A DNA stretch of 64,000 bases from Ptychodera flava (taxonomy: Eukaryota; Hemichordata; Enteropneusta; Ptychoderidae): positions 43,512,398 through 43,576,397 of the forward strand of contig NC_091934.1 in the NCBI RefSeq assembly GCF_041260155.1, in the 5' to 3' direction. How positions within the stretch are numbered: the first letter of the stretch is position 1; each line of letters starts with the position of its first letter. The notes under the pieces are model-generated. The model was not told where the DNA came from, ran no database searches, and worked only from the letters and a program-made list of their open reading frames with translations. The position numbers were made by a program, and so were the translations under genes. This document shows positions 1 to 12,512 of the stretch, piece by piece.

Positions 1-349
1 CAAGCAGATCACTACCATGCACCTTGCTGTCATAGCGTCTCTTGTTGGCGAGTGCTTTCTTCTTTGCTTCATTTTCAGCTAATTCATAGGCTTCTTTTCA
101 GTCTGCTTTTCAGGTCTTCGACGTACTGCAAGTAATCGAGTTTGGTGTATTCGTCTAGGCTAACACCAAAACACAGATCAATGGGCAGTCCGGCTTCTCT
201 TCCAAACATGAGGTAATACAGTGAGAACTGAGTGGCATCATTTTTTGGTACAATTGTAAGCATGCACCAGAAAACTGATATGCTGACTCCAGTGCTGCTT
301 TTCCTTGGTGTTTAGAGTTCCTAGCATGTTCAGCAGCGTACGGTTAAAT

Positions 350-850
350 CTGCTGCGGATCCCCCTGGGGGTGATATGGGGTAGTTCGGGACTTGCGTAT
401 ACCAGCCACTTTCAGTAATTCTCTTCTGAGTCGGTTCTCAAAGCTGCTTCCCTGGTCGCTATGGATACGGGCTGGTAGTCCATAATGCACAAATGAACTT
501 CCACAGAACTTTCGCCACTGTCTTTGCTTCTTGATCTTTAGTCGGGTACTCCTGAGCATATCTAGTATAATGATCAGTTACCACTAGTACATTCTGTGTG
601 TTACTTCTGTCCTGTTCTATGGTCAGGAAATCGATGCAGACTAATTCCATTGGGCAGCTGGAGAAGATGTTTATCATCGGAGCAGCGCGGCGTGGCAACT
701 ATTTTCTCTGTACACACCTACTACAAGTCTGGCACTTTCTTTCCACATCTGCTCTCATTCTTGGCCAGTAGAATCTTGCTCTGAGGAGATCGAAAGTTCG
801 GTCGACTCCCATGTGACCCATGTCATCATGCAAGGCTTCCATGGCTTGTG
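350..850 (-). pseudogene. integrase region of the left Ty3/gypsy fossil
   Basis: Remains of an integrase. The HHCC-type zinc-binding segment lies at about 700-835. Core-domain motifs follow at about 350-700, including LVCIDFLTIEQD and the HSDQGSSFE and YHPQGD boxes. It follows RNase H on the minus strand as expected for Ty3/gypsy. The remaining 350 bases to the window edge should hold the integrase C-terminal part and are weakly conserved. Confidence 0.7.
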
Positions 851-854
851 CCCT

Positions 855-3800
855 CTACTTGGTCGGTAATACCAGCTGATTAGTCTCCCTTCCATGGTTA
901 TCTCTAGTCTTTCTGAATAATACTCTATGCCATTGAAACAGCCTGTTTCTTTGTCTGAGCAATATCTTGACTTCATCAGGAAGTGATTTCAAGTCTACTT
1001 TCTTCTTTTCGTCTTCAATGTAGCCTATCACTTCATTCAACACCTCATCATTTCTTTGCAAGGCAAACCAATCCTTCTCTTTTGCTACCATGGAGACAGG
1101 GGTTCCAGGGGGATTTTCACCATAGTATTGTAGCTGGTAATACGGTTTCGGCAATGCAGCTGCTGAGATGGCCACTGTTTCAGCAAGTGCCGGTGATTCA
1201 ATCTTACTGTGGTGCTGGTTATTGTCAACTTCGGTGGTACACGTGCAAGACAGAACACGATGCTGACATACATTGGCTGTAGTGGGTCTTGTGATACCAT
1301 GGCTCATGGTAATGGCACCTATCACTTCTCTGGTCATAATTTCATCTGATTGTTTATTAACTCCTAGGACGGGTTCTCTCAGTCGTCTGATCTTTTCTTC
1401 CATATCTAGTGTTTCTTGGTCATCTGGCATGTCGGCATTTGGTCGGCGAGACAGTGCATCAGCATCGATGTTTGCTCGGCCACTTCTATACTGTAGTGTG
1501 AAATCATAGGCTGCGAGGGCAGCTAACCACCTGTGTCCCGTAGCATCTAACTTTGCTGTGGTAAGGACGTAAGTCAGCGGGTTGTTGTAAGTAACAACTT
1601 TGAACTTCGTCCCACACAGATAGTCGTGAAACTTGCTTGTGACACACCATTTCAAGGCGAGGAACTCTAACTTATGCACTGGATATCTCTTTTCACTTTT
1701 TGTCAGTCCTCGACTGGCAAAAGCGATTGGTTTAAGCAGGCCATCATGTTCTTGGTATAGTACTCCACCTAGGCCATTCAGACTGGCATCTGTATGCAGT
1801 ATAAATGGTCGGGATAGGTCTGCAAATGCTAATACTGGAGCGTTTGTCAGTAGTTCGATGATCTTATCCATGGCTTTTTGACACTCTAGCGTCCATCTAT
1901 CGCCGAATGGCTCTGTAGCACTTCTGAATGCTACGCCATCATTGTCCTTGTACTTCCCTAGCCTCTTTCTCAACTTCGGAGGGATATACCCAGCAGTCAG
2001 GTCGTTCATTGGCTTGACAATTTGGGCATAATTCTCAACAAAGCGTCGATAGTATCCTGTAAATCCAAGAAATGTCTTTAGCTCTTTAATATTCTTTGGG
2101 GTGGGCCAATTCTTCAAAGCTTCTATCTTGCTGGGGTCAGGGCTCACGCCATTTTCATCAACTTTATGTCCAACGTAGGTGACTGTCCTCCAGAAAAGCT
2201 GACATTTCTCAGGTGATAATTTCAAACCATACTCAGCTAATCGGTCTAGCGCTTTCATTAGCCTGTCTTCTGCTTCGTCGACTTATCTGCCAAATATGAT
2301 CAAGTCATCCAGGTACATCAATAGTTCTATCAGGTGCGTGTCACTCATACATTTCTCTATCAATCTCTGAAAAGTGGCTGGTGCTCTGGTGATTCCCTGG
2401 GGCATCCGTTCAAACTGGTAGAAACCAAGGGGACATATAAAAGCTGTCTTCTCCTTGTCTTCCTCCGCCATGGGAATCTGATAATAACCAGACTTCAAAT
2501 CCAGCACATGAAACCATGTACACCCGTTTAGGCAATCGAGTGCTTCCTGTATCTTAGGTACCGTATACTGATCGGGTATTGTCCTCGTGTTTAGAGTTCG
2601 ATAGTCAACGCACATACGTATCGCCCCCGATTTCTTTCTCACAAGCACAATAGGCGAAGCGTATGGGCTCTTTGACTCCTTTATTATACCGGCATCTAAC
2701 AACTCCTGGATGTGGCGCTTCGTATCATAGAAGTCCGCCGGTGCAATTCTCCGTGACCTCTCACGAAAAGGGGTCAGGTCGCTCAGGGGAATGCGATGTT
2801 CAATGGCCGACGTATGTCCTACATCCCAATCGTGTTGCAAAAACACATGCCGTCGTTGCTTTAGCTTCTCATTGATTCTGGCCTTGTCCTCATAACTAAG
2901 CGGGGAGTCACCAAAGTCAACAATGAAGTCCGCTTCATTTTCCGTCTTGTCAGCACTGTCCTGTGCTGTCACTTTTGTTTGGTAACTGCCGCACTCAGTA
3001 TTCCCGTCAGAGCCCTTTTGTTCTGGTTCAGGCATAAGTTCACTGGGTTGTATGGGTCGCACCCATTCTGGTAAGACTAAGTCCGCAACAACGCGTCTTG
3101 GCATGATGGTTATGTTATGTCTGGTATCATTATGCACAATGACTTTCACTCGTTGGGTACTTCCTGGCAGGAGGGTGGTGACACTGCTCTTTATTATCAA
3201 TCCTCCTGGGGTGTGGTGATGGGATGGGGTTTCCACCAACACGGTAGTTTCTGGCAATCCAATTATTCCTCACCTATACATGTCAATGGCATTGTCTTTC
3301 CACTCAGTATAGTAACGGGTCTTCTCCCTGCAAGCCTAACAGGGCTGATCCGTCCATCATGGCCACACTTGTCAAAGGCATCTATCCTCTTGTATGCTTC
3401 AGTGAAGAGCGCTGCCATCGGTAATTTCTTCAGGTAATGCTTTCCCGCTATTTCTTTACATCTATGAGCCATATTACGAAATATACTAGTGTTGGTACCA
3501 CAAATCACTGGTACGTCTTCACTTTGGTCACGGTCTGGGGTAACTAAAGCAAGTGTTTCACAAGTCTCCTCCACTCCAGCTACTTCCTTAGGGAACCGAA
3601 TGGATACTGTGATATACCCATAGTACGGAACCACTTGATCACCTGCACCACGTACTACCAAGTCTTCAATTGGCTTGAGGCGGCAGTGAGACAGGTGTCT
3701 GTCATAAAACGAACGCGAAATGAGGGTGACTTGGGAACCACTGTCAAGTAAACACTGGCAACTGACTCCATCGACGAACACTTCTGTAGTCATACTATCG

Positions 3801-3925
3801 CCTACCAGCCCTTCGGGTAGTGGTTCACTGGCTACGGAATGTTCGTTAACTTGTGCAATGTTGTCAATTTTGTCTTTCCTTTCTTCATGTGTATTACTGG
3901 GGCTACACTCTTCTTGGACATCCAC
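855..3925 (-). pseudogene. pol region (protease, RT, RNase H) of the left Ty3/gypsy fossil
   Basis: The protease is recognised by a DSGS active-site box inside CQCLLDSGSQVTLIS. The reverse transcriptase shows the palm motifs IRMCVDYRTLN, FHVLDLKSGYYQIPM and YLDDLIIFG. The RNase H shows FILHTDASLNGLGGVLYQ. The order protease, RT, RNase H is standard for Ty3/gypsy and contrasts with the Gmr1-like element further right. The region is a fossil and is given only as domain positions. Confidence 0.85.
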
Positions 3926-3933
3926 GGGCCCCT

Positions 3934-5685
3934 CTACTGTGGGTGTCCCCGGTAGTTTCCCTTCGACTCAAAAAATGCTCGTGCGAACTTCTGCTTGACC
4001 AGCTGTAGGTCTGGATTATCCTTTCTGAAACATTTCTTCTCCGTATGTCCGTCCAAACCACAATTAAAGCAAAAGTTCAATTTCTTGAACATATCAGATC
4101 CCGCTTGGTTAGTATTCGATGACTCCGTTGCTGATGTCGATGTTTCTGGTGTTGGGGTGGAGGCTGGTGTCGATACTTGGGACTGGTTCTGCTCTCTCCT
4201 CCTGCGATTTTGCTGACATGGTCGTTGCTGACTAGTTGGCGTCGACCAGGTGTTACTCGAGGCTGGCTGTGTGCGTGGCTGGTTGTCATTTCCCTTCATC
4301 ATCTGATCCATTACCTGCTGCACTACTTGCTGTATATCCGACTTATCCAATGGTTGCTTTACCACTGGTGCCGATGTTGCGGTTGCTTCAAAACTATCAC
4401 AGATAGTGATGTAATTTGTACTGGCACTCGGCGTTGTCCCCTTATGGGCTCTGTTCTTAGCTTTCTCTTCTTGACGTGCTTCCTCCTTCCTTACCATCTG
4501 CATTAACTCGATGTAACCTGACGGGTGGTTGAGCTTCGTGTCGAGTTGCAACGATGACAAGTGGCTTTCATTGTACAACACTCCATCGGTGAACTGTTTC
4601 AGGCGAAGGTAATCGGCCTCATACTCTTTGACACTGCCTTGTCGTATTGCTCGTCGCAACAGAGTCTGTAATTCCTGCAAGTACTGAGAATGTGACCATT
4701 CTGGTTTCTGATAACACGACTGAAATGCCTTCAAAGACTCGGCAGGGGTAAGTCTTGTGCCATACGAACCCTCAAGGGCATCAAGGTAATCACGTACTGT
4801 CAAATTGGGTGCTGGCGTCAATGACCTAATAGTGTTCATAGCAGGTCCGGCTAAGCTTTCAGCGATACGTTTCTTCTTTTCTGCATCTGATACATTCCAT
4901 TCTTTGATCATTTGCTCTGCTTGCTCTGCCCAACTTTCATAGTCGTCTTCATTTACTGGTACTGGTCGCCTACCGGAGAAAACTCTCAGTTTACGATACC
5001 ACCCAGACTCATTTGTCCTTGGTTGCAGATTAGTCACAAGTTTCTCCATCATATCCATCCAAGCAGCATCAGGACCAGCTTGGCGTGGCAATGGTGATCT
5101 GCTTTGGGGTCTTTCTCTCGGCTGGTAAGGCGTACTATTCCTGGGAGGGGTAGGCAATGAAACATATTCTGCTGGTTCTCTGTCCCTTACGTCATCGTAG
5201 CCGTCCAATCCAGCCAATTGTGCTGGGGTCAACGGTGGTGGAGTCTTGATTGCCGTCCGCCAATCACCCAAATCCTCCTTTATAGGTTCCGGTGCCTCCC
5301 TCATCCAGCGGTAAGATGCTCCATCGCTGCCGGCCATATGCAGGGAAGCCTCCTCTCTGACGTTGACCGAATGGGGGAACCTTAGCATTTTAAAAAAATG
5401 GGGCAACAGGAGTAAACATCCCAACACTATTGTCGGCTCCACTCTTTTCATATGCCAAGAATCAGCCCATTCCCTCTTTGTGGCTGAGTGGCAAAGCACA
5501 CCTATTCCCCCTTCACATCTTAATATTTCTGTTAAGTCGGCATCTTTATATTCTCTGGTAATAAACTGCAATAAATCACTCACATCGTTAATAGTTGCAT
5601 GGGAAACCCAGAAAACTAACCCATGTCTAAGATCAAAACCATTCTTATCATATACTTCAACTGCTTTTCTCTCAAGCTCATCCAT
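3934..5685 (-). pseudogene. gag region of the left Ty3/gypsy fossil
   Basis: Gag-like polyprotein region of about 580 codons. Near its C-terminal end it has a CCHC zinc knuckle (CFNCGLDGHTEKKC, spacing C-x2-C-x4-H-x4-C), preceded by a long Gln/Ser/Thr/Pro-rich linker. The central part has the alpha-helical character of a retrotransposon capsid. Its role in such elements is particle assembly and RNA packaging. It is the most 5' coding part of the element and lies just inside the LTR and primer-binding site. Confidence 0.8.
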
Positions 5686-5832
5686 TTTTCGTCAACAACA
5701 AAACAAAACAAACAATGCAATGCAATACTGATATCAACGGGGTTGGTCTTTTGTAATCTATACTCTTAACTGTTAAAAACACTACTGCAACATTAACTGT
5801 ACAATAAATTACTCATTCAATCCAATATCACC

Positions 5833-5850
5833 ATCCCGGACGAGGCCCCA
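5833..5850 (-). other. primer-binding site of the left Ty3/gypsy fossil
   Basis: On the minus strand this reads TGGGGCCTCGTCCGGGAT, placed four bases after the LTR end (...GTTACA). It resembles the tRNA-Pro-type primer site known from murine gammaretroviruses (TGGGGGCTCGTCCGGGAT). The Gmr1-like element at 15019 uses nearly the same site. Confidence 0.7.
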
Positions 5851-5854
5851 ATTT

Positions 5855-6668
5855 TGTAACTCAGGTAGTTAAACTGTCAGTCAACTAAACCTGGACCCAA
5901 GTTCATATCACACAATAAACAAACTAGGAAAGAATGATTACAGTACAATTTGCGTTGCAGTTTATATTAAGGTTTAATTCACTACAGCTAAAATCTCTAC
6001 TACTAATGATAATAACAAAGGAAACGCTTACATAACTGCCACTGGTCTTTTACTTGACTGTGCTTACAGAGGAGATCCAGTTAATGAATTACTGATACAC
6101 TGCGTGTGTTCCTATCTTGTGTGGCCTGATTTAGGAGCCAGCAAGGAGTGCCTGGATCGTATCAATCATCAACTCGACTATTACTACCAGGGTTGGAATA
6201 ACCAAATCCCCAGGGAGGAGCATCTGGAAGGACTGTGTGTGTGTAACGTAGTTTCCTATTGGATAGACTGTCATCGTCATAGCAACAGGACGGACAGTGA
6301 CCTACAACTTACGGAGAGGCCATTGTACAGCCATATGAACAATAGCTGAGTGAATGAACCCTAGACAACAGCCATTTTAGAATTATCTGGAACTTTATTA
6401 TGGTGGATGAACGATGTACTTTAGATTTTGCGCCTGGAAATTATTTTCCAGTCATACTGCTATTAGTTTTAATCATTGTTAGACCAGTGTTTTTTATTCT
6501 TTTATTGTTATTATCATTAGTAGTAGAGATTTTAGCGGTAGTGAAATAAACCTTAATATAAACTGCAACGCAAATTGTACTATAATCATTCTTTCCTGGT
6601 TTGTTTATTGCGTGATATGAACTTGGGTCCAGGTTTAGTTGACTGACAGTTTAACTACCTGGGTTACA
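5855..6668. repeat. two LTR ends in inverted orientation
   Basis: 5855-6013 and 6510-6668 are reverse complements of one another with moderate divergence. Both finish in the same LTR terminus (...TTACA read outward from the centre). The left copy is the 5' LTR of the minus-strand element. The right copy is a plus-strand LTR end with no internal sequence after it. The LTR starts must lie in the middle (about 6100-6450), but I could not place them. The region between holds no recognisable gene. Confidence 0.65.
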
Positions 6669-7390
6669 TCTATTTCTGTAATAGTGTGTTACTGCTGGCG
6701 TTAAAGGCGGAGCCTCCCTTTAAGAGGGCGTAAGCTACGGCGGCGTTCATCGTGTAAGTGGACACCAAACAGATAACACGCGGGCACACGCTCTAGAAAA
6801 TGTCACTTTTTAGTTGTTTCCGGTCGCAAAAACGCAGACAGAATGCCAAGCAGTCAGCGCGAAGCTGCTGCCGAGCGAACTCTGTGGTAATGTTCGAATT
6901 CTAACGCGACTGGAAGACGACTTTTTAGGAAAATCGGGCGTTGTGGTGTAGAATCAGTGACCTTTGACGATTTGAATCGACCGTCAATCAAACGCTTGTA
7001 TAAACTGTTTGCAGGATTAGCAAAATGTGACAAAAGGTTGAGATCAGTTTGTGTAATTAATGTTATAGAAATCAAATATCGTACTGGCCAAGTGTTTGAC
7101 TATGAGGAGAACTCCACTAATGCGAGAACCTGGGATTGAAAATTGCGGCTTTAAATAGGTTTTGAGTGACAAATCTACATATATGAACTAATGCAAACTC
7201 GTCATGATCGAGCAACTCTAATGTACATTTTTCGTCTGAGGTTGTCAAAATTCCCATACGTACGATTAAAGTTACATTAATAGTGTCAAGAGTATCGTAA
7301 GTTGCCATTCTGTGGTACATTACAGATTGCTGATTGTAATATCACATCATAAAGAATTTGTAGGACTGTTTGGAGATCTTTCTTTTGTAG
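6669..7390. other. non-coding stretch before the REJ gene
   Basis: No coding exon could be supported here. Short ORFs exist on both strands but lack recognisable domains. Earlier exons of the REJ gene, if present, were not identified. Confidence 0.4.
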
Positions 7391-7567
7391 GTGTTCATGG
7401 TATCGGATTATCCATAAAAGAGGATGAACTTCAAATCGGACATGGTTATCGATTACATCTTATCGCTAAGTTCCGGGATTCGCCCACATTTGAAAATGTT
7501 AGACCTTATGCGTTCACAGTAAGCATTCCACCCCATAGTGGTCGTTGCAAAATTGAGCCACAGTCAG
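7391..7567 (+). CDS. REJ gene exon 1 of visible set
   Basis: The acceptor is tcttttgtag just before 7391 and the donor is TCAG|GTGAGC after 7567 (phase 1). It encodes a beta-rich stretch ending in PPHSGRCKIEPQSG, the Gly-x-Cys / Pro-x-x-Gly turn typical of REJ modules. Confidence 0.7.
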
Positions 7568-10500
7568 GTGAGCTAATCGATCACTTTGATTGACGAATCC
7601 ATTTTCAGTATAATTCACCAGTATTAAGTTGTTTGATAAGTAGAATCAGTTGTAATAGGGCCTTACAAATTCAGATAATAGCAAGTGTTGTCTTTTCCTC
7701 CATTCTTCTCGACGTTATGAATTGCAAGGTTCATCTACAGATTGTCTTTCCGTGTCAGCCTTTCTGCGATTACGCCATTCATCGTCCTAACATTGGCAAT
7801 CATTCGTCCACTTCAACATAAACGGACATGCTTTGGAAACCACCTTTGTGGTTAGTTGCGAAGGATGGATAGATGACGAAGACCAGGTTCTCATGTACAG
7901 AATAGAAATTGGCGACAAAAACTCAAACAATGACGCAGAAGTTGTGTACTTTAGCAACGAAAGTATATCTCCGCCCTTGCGTCTCCGGGCCGGTCATACA
8001 ACCAACGATAACATCTTGGAAGTCACGGTTTCTGTTGTTGATGTCGAAAATGCCTTTGCTGTTGTGAACTTTGACATAAAGGTTAGAATGTAGTTCCGTA
8101 GAAGTTAATTAGCATATTGGTTTCATTTCCCCTAAATGCCCGTGAAAAATGCAAGTTTAATCATTAGGTCGACGCATTCAGGGTAATATCACTACATTTA
8201 CAGGTAACTAGTGCAGACATTGATGCGGTTCTTGATAGTTCAAGTAATATGACGGACACTCTCACTACGCTCTTGAAGGAAGGTGATTTCTTCTCAGCAA
8301 CAGGCTACCTTAACGCACTTGCGTCAAGTCTGAATGCAAAACTGGAAAAGACTGAGGTAACTATGAAATGAAAAATACTGTGAATACTTTACTTAGATTG
8401 AAGGATTCAATCATCACCATATATAGCATGATTATGGCATTTATTTCCACATTTGTGTAACCTTTAAGACACGTTGCTGTAATAATAGTGACAAGGACCT
8501 CAGACTACATACATTGAATCCGAGGACTCTATTTGCATATCAAGGACTTTGTAAGTTTAATATGTGGATTTTTCACATTTTGCGCAGAACAAAACGATCG
8601 CTGAGTTAATCGAACGAACAGAGAAAATTCAACAGGTAGGAGAAATGTTGTTTATTAAGTAGACGCCAATTTAGAATTGGCGATATATGGGGTAATAAGC
8701 ATCAAAAACGAAGGTTTAAATCTTTTGCTGAAACGATGCCAAGGAAACGCAAAATAAGTATTCTTCAAAAATAAGGATAATACCTATTAGGATTGGAGAA
8801 GCAAATTATTCCTATATATTTAGATGTTTAAAATTTAAAATGACAGCCACATTTGTAATTTCTATGAGAAAACATGGTTTCATTAGTAAGAAGATAGTGA
8901 AATCTCCATTATCGTCAAACAAGAGTCAACATTAGTCTAATAGATGTAGACAAGGATAATAACTGTAGAATATCCGCCTCTTATCCTTATTCTTTCTAAA
9001 TTACGTAACATTTCTGCTTTTCGGTAGGCTGTCTTTTATGTTTGATCGTACCATAAAGACAAAGCTCAACATATTTGAATGAGCTTTCAGTGCATTCCAC
9101 ACTTACGGTTGCAATGGATTATTGTCGATGTATTTACTTTCGTTAAATGCGTATATATGACCGAACGGCGAACTTTCAGTAGTTCAAAACTAATTCGGGA
9201 CCAAAATTAAATTTTCGTTGGGTCAAGATAGAACCATAGACCCTCGAGAAAATCCCTATGATAAAACAAAATCTTAGTCTGGTTTTAGTGGATCTAGTTG
9301 ATTTAGGATGGTTTTGAGCTGAGGTGACTGTGGACATCACAGGATCTCATCCCGTTTTGCCCTTTGATTCACCATACGCCTTATTAATCCACAGCTCATT
9401 CTATATGCTCTATCGTGTCCGTAGGCTCGGGAAAGCATGATTGACGCCCTCTATCTACTGAACGCCACATCACAAATCCTCCTGAACTCAGAATATTTGC
9501 AGCAGATGGCGCAAACGCTTCGGTCTATAACAGCTTTCAATCATCCAGACGAACTTACATCTTACACTCAAGTACGTGAAATGTATATACTACAGGTGTT
9601 TCAACCCATTGCATATCATTACAAGATTTGCATATGCACCGGCTTAGATATGCAAGATACATCATCAGTCGAAATATCCTCAAGGTGGAGCTGCATGTTG
9701 CCAACATATATCTGTTTGGGGTAAAAACCTCAATTTTGATATCAATGATAAAAATTAATTTAAGGCAAAAACTTGACACTATTTTCATAAATGTAATATT
9801 ATATTTAGAAGAAAATGACTTAATGACATGGGTTGAAAGACTACTACTCAAAAAGCGTGATTACTACTCAAAAAGTGTGATTAAAATCATTATAAATCAT
9901 TAAAAATGTCTCTTATTCAAAAGTTGAGAACTTTATTACCAAACAAAATAGTCGTTTTGTTATATAGCAATTAAATGTGAAAATTTCAGAAATTTTGACA
10001 CAAGCAGAATGGAGTTAAATTCTTTGGAAATCTTGTAAATGGGAGAAAAGAGAAGCTAGAAAATGGAGTGATTTGCATATATTTGCCTGACAAGCTAAAA
10101 GATGAACCCAACCAATATTTTAATATTTGGTTGACAAATTAATAAGAGGTTAATGAATGTTTGCAAAAAAGTTATTTTTGAGAAAAATTCACTGCGTTTT
10201 GTGCAGCGCCCCCTTAAATCTTTATTACGGCTTCGAAAACTAGTGATTCAGTCGATGAAAGTTAAGTAGTATGTAATGTCATGTATGAATGTGAAGACAC
10301 ACTGCATGCTTTCCTTCTTTAACTCGAAGAACTCGTTCAATTACGCTTAAAAATATTACGTAAATACGCTTTGTTGCATTATCACCATTCTGTGTATTTA
10401 TAACAACAGAAACTGATATTACTATTGTTAATCTTTCATTAAAATACTCACAGTGCCAAAGAAGGATGGGTATATACTTAACACTTAAGTCTATTTTGCC

Positions 10501-11583
10501 ATATTGTCACACAAACGTACGGGAACCGAGATTTTAATGATGACGATGAATTTTTTTGTTTCGTAGGAAACATCATCGATATTTCTATTGTACCTTGCTA
10601 ACTTGGTGAAAGCAATGACGAATAATATAGAATCGGAGAAAATGGGATCCATTGTTAATGGTATGACGATAACATTTTTCGCTAGTTATGTTGTTATCAC
10701 TATTATTATCATTGTTATCAAAATATGATTGATCATGATTAACCATTATTTTTAAATAGTTAAATATTGTTATATCATTAATAACGATGACAGTAATGAT
10801 TATTGTTATTGTTGTTGTTGTTGTTTTCGTCGTTGTTGTTGTTATCTTTGTTGTCGTGTTTGTTGTTAAACAGAACAATGTGGTCATCGTAATGATGATT
10901 ATGATCTTTATTTGACATAGCAAATTAAATGACAAAAATTGAAACGACACAAAATTTGTTAGTGCAACTTACACAAGACAGTATAACAGAAAATTTTGAA
11001 AAATGAAGGCCATTGTTTTTCTTAGTACATACTAATTGCGAAAATTAGGGCCACACAGAAGTATGGACATTTAAATTGTGTCACCTAAAGATAAACATGT
11101 CATTTTTGTAGTTTTTTTCTTGTATACAAAGTCGGTGTTAATGTTTTGATTCAACAGAAATGGTTTGGACATTGTCGTATGTAATTCAGGCTGGACACAA
11201 AAGTGATGCTTCAGTGGATAAGGCCCATGGTATTAAACAGGCAGTAAGTTTTCCCAGATGTCAACACTTTCGGGTGTGTTGACAATTGTAATTTTGTAAC
11301 TTTTAATGTAAATTCATTAGTCACACGTAGGAGTGAAAAACATACAGAGGATACATTAATATAGGGAAGGTTTTGCGGTATAGTCTTCATAGCTAAAACA
11401 ACTCATTCTTCATTTTATTCTTACATCACTCATGAACTGGTGGAACGAATGCAGTTACACTGGCAACCATTCACAACTGATGACATGCACTTTGAGTGAC
11501 AGACAGACAGACAGACAGACAGACAGATAGACAGGCAGACTGAATGAATGAATGACTCATTGACTACTGATAGAATGACAGTC

Positions 11584-11629
<46 letters not shown>

Positions 11630-11630
11630 G

Positions 11631-11678
<48 letters not shown>

Positions 11679-12431
11679 GGTGATAGAAGAATTTATTGCA
11701 AGATATAGACAGGTGACGAGATGATGTCATATAGATGGATAGTTACGAAATTTGTATATTCACGCATGATGTTCTTACATACTGATCCTTCTCCCTTCCC
11801 ATCCATCAATCCATCCATCCATCCGTTCATGGGGATGAGAAAAGCTTCCTGTCGATCATTGCCATGCTAGAGGTAACCACAGTCCTAATAATCCTAATTT
11901 AAGGTATTTTCTTGTTGTAGGAATTTCTCCATGGTAAGCGAGTTGTGAATAAGGTTGTGAATTCCACGATACCACAGCAACGAACCTTTCGTTGCACAAG
12001 TTTTCATAACTGTAACTTTTGACCAATATGTTATTTAACTCAATAGGTGCAAGCATCTATACGTCGGGCACTTGATGCTATCGACCTTTGCTCAGATGTG
12101 GTCTTGTCAAAATTAGGACCTGGTGAACCAGACGTTACATTTCTAAGTCCAAAAGTACAAATCCAACTTGGCAAAAGCGAAGCAAGGGAAATGTACAACA
12201 AGACATTTGAATCTACAGCGGGATCTTTCAACCTACCAAGCGAACCAAATATCTCCGAGTATCGATACAACATCATGGGATCAAAGGTACGAAATTAATC
12301 CATAAAATACTCGTGAAGGGGAGATATACGTAAGCAAATAAACCTCAACGTCGCGTTTCCTTGGTTCTTCGACATTGTCCTGGACAATTATTTTTTCGAT
12401 GTGTTCTCGATTTTGTCAAGAAATGTTAATA

Positions 12432-12512
<81 letters not shown>

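Larger units (their letters stand above)
1..5855 (-). mobile_element. Ty3/gypsy LTR retrotransposon fossil, partial (left end outside window)
   Basis: A minus-strand Ty3/gypsy element. Read on the minus strand the parts come in the usual order: gag (about 5685-3934), aspartic protease (about 3925-3263), reverse transcriptase (about 3257-2283), RNase H (about 2258-1500) and integrase (about 850-350). A primer-binding site at 5833-5850 directly abuts the LTR end at 5855. The 3' LTR lies outside the window. The coding part is broken, with several interruptions, so it is treated as a fossil. It looks moderately old, because the two neighbouring LTR ends have diverged from each other. Family assignment rests on the domain order and the YLDD reverse-transcriptase box. 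Confidence 0.9.
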
